Part shown: piece by piece, positions 58,947-64,000 of the stretch | Layout: each line of letters begins with the position of its first letter | How positions within the stretch are numbered: the first letter of the stretch is position 1 | From: Haberlea rhodopensis | Taxonomy: Eukaryota > Streptophyta > Magnoliopsida > Lamiales > Gesneriaceae | Direction: 5' to 3' | Length of the DNA stretch: 64,000 nucleotides | Assembly (NCBI GenBank): GCA_907163345.1 | Contig: CAJQUN010000937.1 | Coordinates: 1-64,000 of the forward strand | Position numbers and translations under genes: made by a program | Notes under the pieces: model-generated | What the model saw: only the letters and a program-made list of their open reading frames with translations | What the model was told of the DNA's origin: nothing | The model's database searches: none

Positions 58947-59486
58947 TTTCAATGAGCAACGTTAATAAATCCATCGTAATCATGAATTTTTCTAATTAAT
59001 GGTGGTTAACTTTTCTAATTATTAATGATATATCAAATCAAGAAAAAGTAACAAAGTTAAAGGCAAGGGATGAGACAAGACTAAGAATCAAATCGCACCA
59101 AAACCCAAGAATTAAATCAACTAATCATCAAAACCAAAATGGTAGGTAAATTTCAAACTCATAGATATAAATATAATAAAAAATAGTACCAAATATTTAG
59201 GACCAATCGAAATTGATTTCATGGGATATGAGTTTAATCGATAGTAATAAAAAATGTTTAGGATTAATCAAATTGGTCTGAAAATTGTGTTTATCAAAAG
59301 TAGTCTTATAATTTAAAAAGGTCTTTCAGACCACATTTAATTAGCCTTAAACATCTGTATTTATCATTGATTAAACACATATATTATGAGATTAATTATG
59401 AAATTTCCCCCAAAATACATCAGTTAAAAAAACTAAATAATTCTGCTCAAAAAAAAAAAACTAAATAATTTATCAACCCTTACCAA

Positions 59487-59675
59487 TGAAGACGTGAAGA
59501 AAACGGCCTTCATCCTTGCGGCGAAACCCAGGCGAGCCTTCTTCTTCCTTCCGACGGAACGCTCCGAGTCACGGCCGGGATCATCATTGGCGAAATCTGG
59601 CTGAAAACACGTAAAGAACTTGTTCCTCCCACGATTCTTTACGTCACGAATCTTTACGTCATCCATTACATGCAA
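59487..59675 (-). CDS. Possible first exon of a small basic plant protein
   Basis: The minus strand opens MHVMDDVKIRDVKNRGRNKF then FTCFQPDFANDDPGRD, SERSVGRKKKARLGF and MKAVFFTSSL, followed by a good donor (TTG|GTAAGGG). A cysteine-containing FxxCFxP motif near the start and a KAVFF.TSL end resemble a group of small uncharacterised plant proteins. I could not find exon 2 on the minus strand below 59480, so the gene may be truncated. The start could be the first or second ATG. Confidence 0.38.
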
Positions 59676-59699
59676 TTAATTTTTTTCAAATAAAGGGTA

Positions 59700-61440
59700 G
59701 AAAAAATGGAAAGAAACAGTAATGAAAATGAACTAACCAAAATAGAAAATGAAGAAATCTTGGTCTGTAAAACATAGTAGCGAATATTTAAGAGACGGGT
59801 GTCTTCTTTTTCTTTTCTTTTTTTTGACCAAGGGACGTGCCTTTTAGTGTGTGTATATTTCTTTCTTCCCCAATCGACATTGATGAATGAAACTATGAGA
59901 AAAATCCAGTCCCAAAAGGCATAGGTTGGTTGTTGGAAATTGGAAAAGTCGGCTCGATTCGATGTCTTCGTTCAAGCTATACGCTACGCTCATCACCTTT
60001 CCACCCGTTCATCTCCATTACATTTCATCCTACTGAAAAGAAATTTCCACCAAAATTCTGCAGTAAAAACTCTGTACAGGTGGGTGGGTCTCCGATTCTT
60101 CTATATATATATATCCAATTTCAATTATTTTTTTTGTTTTGTGTTCAGAACGGAAAATATATTTTTGAGAATTTGAATGATAAACAGAATAGGATGTTAC
60201 TTACTTGGTTTGTAACTTGTTTACTATGAAGTCTGTCTTTCTTGACCAACAAGATGGGTCTTTATTGCTGGACCGTTCCTGATTTTTAATTATTTTGCTT
60301 AATTAATAAGATTTTTCATCACTTTTAGTGTTCATATCTTTAGTCCAGACTTCAGAAAACATATTGAAACTTTGTATTTTTAAGTATTAGTAAATGAGTT
60401 TAAGCTTCAAGCAAATTTTGAAGCTTGCGTTGATTGAGTATGATCATATAGTGTTTGGACCCCTGTTTTTGCTTGTTTAATGTTCTTTATCTACGACATG
60501 ATTATGATTGTCGTTGGGGGCATTTCTTTCGTTTTTTTGATTTACGGATATATTTTAGATGTTTGTTCGGTTTAAACATTTATGCTAATTTCCATTCAAA
60601 GAGGCCATTACAGCCCCACACTCGAACGTATGTATTCTCGAGACCTCAAATTTTACCAGTTGATTTAGCCTTGCTGTCAACAATTTTTTTTTACAGAGAT
60701 GACAGGGTTGAATTCGATAGACAATTATTTCTTGAATTTTTGAAGAAGACAACTGCCCTGTTGGTGTGCCCCAAAAGAATCCACAAAACAATTGGATATG
60801 AGAATATTGATATCCAATATAGATGGAAATATTATCATCCAACAAATCAATTATTTTTTTAACATGAGGTATTGCACACGTAATAGAAAGAGAAACTAAT
60901 AACATTAGCAAATAAGGAAAAAAACAATTTGGTCGACTCTAAACTCACAATGAGCTGTTATGCCTTGTTTATATATGAGCAATTAAAGATCTAACAAATA
61001 CTGATTTATCTGAATAGATTAGTTAAATTCAAAATTATGAAGTTAATATCATAAAATAATATAATTAAGATATCAAATTTTGAGAAAGTGATGTATCTGA
61101 AAATAACATGTGTGCCTCAAATGATTTTTCTTGATATTAGTATGAGAGTCGCAAGTTATTTGTAAGTCTCTGTGTGTGTGAATATACAGACCTTACGGTA
61201 TCACGAAAATGTCAAATCTTGTAAGGAGTTATATTTTATTTTAGGCAAGTGTTACTGCCACAGCTCCAAATGTTGGAGTCAGAGCAAAAGTTTTGAAATT
61301 CCAATATTACCCTTATTGATAATTTGGCGCACACAATTTTACTCGGTCTCCATCACATTCTCTCTCTACATGCCTTTCGATCCAAATCTTCATTTCCCCA
61401 AATCTTCAATATTGGGAAGCCAATTCTATTGGCTTCGAGT
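59700..61440. other. Intergenic region without supported genes
   Basis: Several short open frames (59940-60176, 60455-60862) lack a start codon or similarity. A TATATATATATA run lies at 60102-60113. Nothing can be named. Confidence 0.4.
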
Positions 61441-61451
61441 TCTAGTCGAAG

Positions 61452-62580
61452 ATGAGAATCGGCGGAAGGTATTATTGGGCGAGGAGTCGCGGAGAAAAGG
61501 TAAAAGTGAAGGGGATAGTCGTGGTTTTCGCGTGGTCGTCGATTAGCGATGCTCCATTGAAGGATTTCGTTGCTCTCTACTCTTCTCTCGGATGGAATTC
61601 TCTTGTTTAACATTCCGATTATCTCAATCCATACGCTCTTGTACAGTTGTACATGTAGTTGTTGGTTTTTGTTTCCTCGATAGTTTGAGCTAGATGTTGC
61701 ATTGTTGCAGTAATGAAGTCTAATTAATTGTATACAAAAGTACCTTATTGTAGGAGAAAAATCGACCTTGATGATTGGTTGAATTGGGTTCAGGTTGTAT
61801 GCATTTAGGGATGAAATGAGCGTGTTTGTTCTGTGTAATTGAGGAATTGAAGTTTCAATCCATGTTTCTTGATTGTAGAGGAAAACTACAAGTTCGAAGT
61901 GTGTTACGTGCCGCTTGAGAAGCATTAGTTAATGTATATAATGGAGAAGCAAAATGGTGGAAATATAACTAAATGAGATTCACTAGATTGGCTAGTTCTA
62001 TAAATTGCATAGTTAATGTATTTTCTTCCGATTAATTTGGACACGTCTAGCTCATCAACGCTCAGCTACAAATTTTGACTCCTTCCTATGTTATTTCATG
62101 TGATTGTATATGCAGGAGCTTAATGCTAGACTATGTCCTGTTGTATTTTCTTCCTTTTCAGGTGGTTCAAAAGCTAGCATGTATAAGCTTTTCCATGTAA
62201 AGTCATTACATGGTCATTTCATGATTGATATTATGCTGGAGTTGGTTCACTTACATGTGGTGAAATTGGATTAAAAATTACTCTTTTTTTGTTCTGGATA
62301 TGACATGCCAATGATTCTTTTTTTTTTCCTAACGGATGCAGATTATTATTGAAGGCTGTTCTGAGTTGAGCTAAATCTGGTAGATTTTATCGTTGGTCTT
62401 TTATCTATTCTATGAGTTAATGGTACCCCCTTTTATTGAAATATTCGTGTCACTTGAAGGAGGACACAAGATTTGTTGCAAGCTGCATCTCAGGCCAGAT
62501 CTATGATTCCAATCCTGTCGATTTTACTGATGACTTGGGTTCCCGATTTTTGCTGCATCTCAGTGCAACTTAGCAACGTG
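61452..62580 (+). pseudogene. TMEM53/DUF829-like alpha/beta-hydrolase gene with in-frame stop
   Basis: Exon 1 starts at ATG 61452: MRIGGRYYWARSRGEKVKVK then GIVVVFAWSSISDAPLKDFV, ALYSSLGWNSLV and TAA at 61608-61610. The family here has a Cys, and the homologous reading resumes right after the stop (HSDYLNPYAL). Exon 2 (from about 62116, after TATATGCAG) reads ELNARLCPVVFSSFSGGSKA with MYKLF, containing the GxSxx-like nucleophile region. Exon 3 (about 62458-62572) reads EDTRFVASCISGQIYDSNPV then DFTDDLGSRFLLHLS and stops. The segment between LNPYAL and ELNARL that other members have was not found. It is a pseudogene or a fragment; family members are membrane-associated hydrolase-fold proteins of unclear substrate. 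Confidence 0.68.
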
Positions 62581-62589
62581 TTTGATGCA

Positions 62590-63055
62590 CATGAACAAGT
62601 TAACAGAAGCCAATTTTTTGCTGCAAGCCACAAGAATTTCATCTGACAGTGGGCCTATGGATGAATCCTATGCGAAGTCCTACGAATGCGCCTCCCAAAA
62701 AGAGCACGCTTATAAAAGAAAATCATTTATTTGAAAATAGAGTTTTCGTGCCTATATCATGTTCAGGAAAAAAATATAGTAAAAGGGCAAAATAGAAATG
62801 TTCAAAATTTTGCTATGGCTTCAACAATAGGAGCTCTGGCAGTAACATGAGCCTTTCTTTTTATTCATCTCAATTGTTGATTTGTCACATGCACGCTCCA
62901 AATTAATTAATTTTTAAAAGGGAGAAATGATGTTCTACACCTAACACCATTAGCGTTCCAAAATAATTTTTGAGTTATTATTTGTTCTCTCCCTCGATAT
63001 ATAAGCTTTAGAAGGCCAAACGAGCACGAATATCCTGGGTCACGAGCTCGATTTT
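62590..63055. other. Intergenic downstream of the TMEM53-like locus
   Basis: No feature was recognised. Confidence 0.4.
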
Positions 63056-63059
63056 TTCT

Positions 63060-63222
63060 ACCAACATTTTTTCGATCGAGTCTGTCGCATCGGGTTTGTA
63101 TAATATGATTTACCAGGCTAACGTGATGTGTTGGCTATTGCGTCAGCCCGATATTTTACCCAGGGTACATCCAAAAGTATAACGGATGCGGCTTTCGGTC
63201 ATATAAAAAAAAAAAAAGGCAT
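63060..63222 (+). mobile_element. SINE-like 3' part with poly-A tail
   Basis: It reads GTGATGTGTTGGCTATTGCG, then CAGGGTACATCCAAAAGTAT, CGGATGCGGCTTTCGGTCAT and an A-run at 63206-63219. This resembles plant SINE 3' halves that end in a GTCAT-poly(A). A tRNA-like box A/B head was not found, so it is a partial or 5'-truncated copy. Confidence 0.42.
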
Positions 63223-63350
63223 AAGGCCAGGGGCAGAACTAATTTGTTTTTTAAAAAAGTTCTTTTTATTGGGGGTGCTGCCCCCACCCCTGGGTCTGCA
63301 CCTGCAGAAGGCCAAACGTAGAATGATATTAGTCTTAGTTGAAAGGGAAC

Positions 63351-63702
63351 TGTAGGATCGAGCGCTTACCACTTTACCAATAACTATAGTTAAGGGTAAT
63401 GGCGCAACATCAATCTTTTCAACCATACACTGGCACAAGCGCCACGTGTTCGACCGATCACAAAGCAGAGGCAATTGTTGAACCCCAACAATCCCTCCCC
63501 CAATAATTGCACTCTATGCAACTCATGGGAATCGAACACGCGACCTTGGCTCTGATATCAATTGTAGGATCGAGCGCTTACCACTTGACCAATAACTATA
63601 GTTAAGGGTAATGGCGCAACATCAATCTTTTCAACCATACACTGGCACAAGCGCCACGTGTTCGACCGATCACAAAACAGAGGCAATTGTTGAACTCCAA
63701 CA
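63351..63702 (-). mobile_element. Complete TRIM retrotransposon (352 bp, 140-bp LTRs, TSD GGAAC)
   Basis: LTRs lie at 63351-63490 and 63563-63702, each exactly 140 bp, differing at three positions. On the minus strand each starts TGTTGG and ends CCTACA. Next to the minus-strand 5' LTR lies ATTGATATCAGAGCCAAGG, an initiator-Met-type primer site with one change from TGGTATCAGAGC. A polypurine tract (TTGGGGGAGGGAT) precedes the other LTR. Only 72 bp lie between. GGAAC flanks both sides (63346-63350 and 63703-63707), a perfect target duplication. It encodes nothing and must be moved by another element's enzymes. Confidence 0.95.
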
Positions 63703-63707
63703 GGAAC

Positions 63708-64000
63708 AATCTATGCATGCATTAAGTGAAAAAGCTTTGAAAAACCGAATGTACAATCTCTAAATAACAGTAATTAACCTTAATGAAAAGAAAGTAATTA
63801 TCATTATGAAATCGTGATTTTAAACCAAATCATGCTCTAATTAAAGCTCGTCTAAACTTCATACTGATTCTTGATCAAATCATCAATATAATTATCATAA
63901 AATCCAGGTTTCGATAAAGTTTCCTTCAAGAGAACATGATTTTGCTTGATCGTTTTCCCCAGTTCACTATTTAAAAAAAAAACAAATTTAAATCGGAGAA
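63708..64000. other. AT-rich sequence at window end
   Basis: No coding frame or repeat was recognised. Confidence 0.4.

Noticed and set aside
59930..60229. Open frame with presequence-like RYAHHLSTRSSPLHFILLKR ending at a possible donor.
   Set aside because: No ATG in frame and no partner exon; the ATG-started frame nearby ends after 24 codons.
60455..60911. Overlapping open frames of 108-135 residues on both strands.
   Set aside because: No conserved domain, no consistent splice sites, AT-rich codon pattern; probably chance.
63500..63565. GGGAATCGAACACGCGACC resembles a tRNA T-arm.
   Set aside because: It is the short internal region and primer site of the TRIM; no cloverleaf can be folded.

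Overview
The window looks like a transposon-rich stretch of a eudicot nuclear genome. Genes have short GT-AG introns and AT-rich spacers. One locus is a plant-only HRS1/HHO-type GARP transcription factor. The repeats are typical plant classes: Athila- and Tat-like Ty3/gypsy elements, a TRIM, Helitrons, a Ulp1-bearing MULE and plant-mobile-domain remnants. There are no bacterial-style operons. The species cannot be named from the sequence alone.

Layout. 1-10545: an Athila-like Ty3/gypsy element cut by the left window edge (LTR end, tRNA-Asp-type primer site, decayed gag-pol, env-position ORF, 1494-bp 3' LTR). 10546-15813: minus-strand remnant of a coding-poor element with a Tat/Ogre-type primer site. 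It is full of GC-rich tandem repeats and is interrupted by a 1.5-kb solo LTR (11089-12607). 15974-16085: last-exon fragment of a CDK-like kinase. 17660 to about 21450: a minus-strand Helitron carrying intron-containing pieces of an HSP90/GRP94 gene. 22457-26596: a nest of three LTRs, two of them solo LTRs with perfect 5-bp target duplications (AGTAT, TGCCG). 27621-29723: the HRS1/HHO-like gene, five exons, apparently intact. 30939-34990: a second Helitron end, a worn chromovirus-type LTR, and a tandem array of about 0.87-kb units made of gypsy protease/RT/gag pieces. 36457-39483: a broken plant-mobile-domain gene with striking palindromes nearby. 43057-43386: a complete 330-bp Helitron. 43528-44052: an intronless, possibly membrane-anchored small protein. 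44640-45620: a two-armed GTGCACGAA array.

46053-55697 is the centrepiece: a full-length 9645-bp MULE bounded by a perfect 9-bp target duplication (TACTTTCTT). It holds an 8-exon Ulp1/C48 cysteine protease gene on the plus strand whose 915 codons stay open across all seven introns. Convergent to it is a two-exon MuDR-type transposase with all three acidic catalytic residues but one single-base frameshift. About 25 hairpins built on the half-site GGTGCATGT sit in its introns and spacers, and apparently once in a transposase exon. I saw none outside the element.

56515-64000 holds a hAT-like GC-rich fragment, a possible LTR remnant, a possible first exon (minus strand), a TMEM53/DUF829-like gene with an in-frame stop, a SINE-like tail, and a complete 352-bp TRIM (140-bp LTRs, TSD GGAAC). 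Host genes that look functional are few: the HHO-like gene and probably the 174-aa protein. The rest records repeated, nested transposition and gene-fragment capture.
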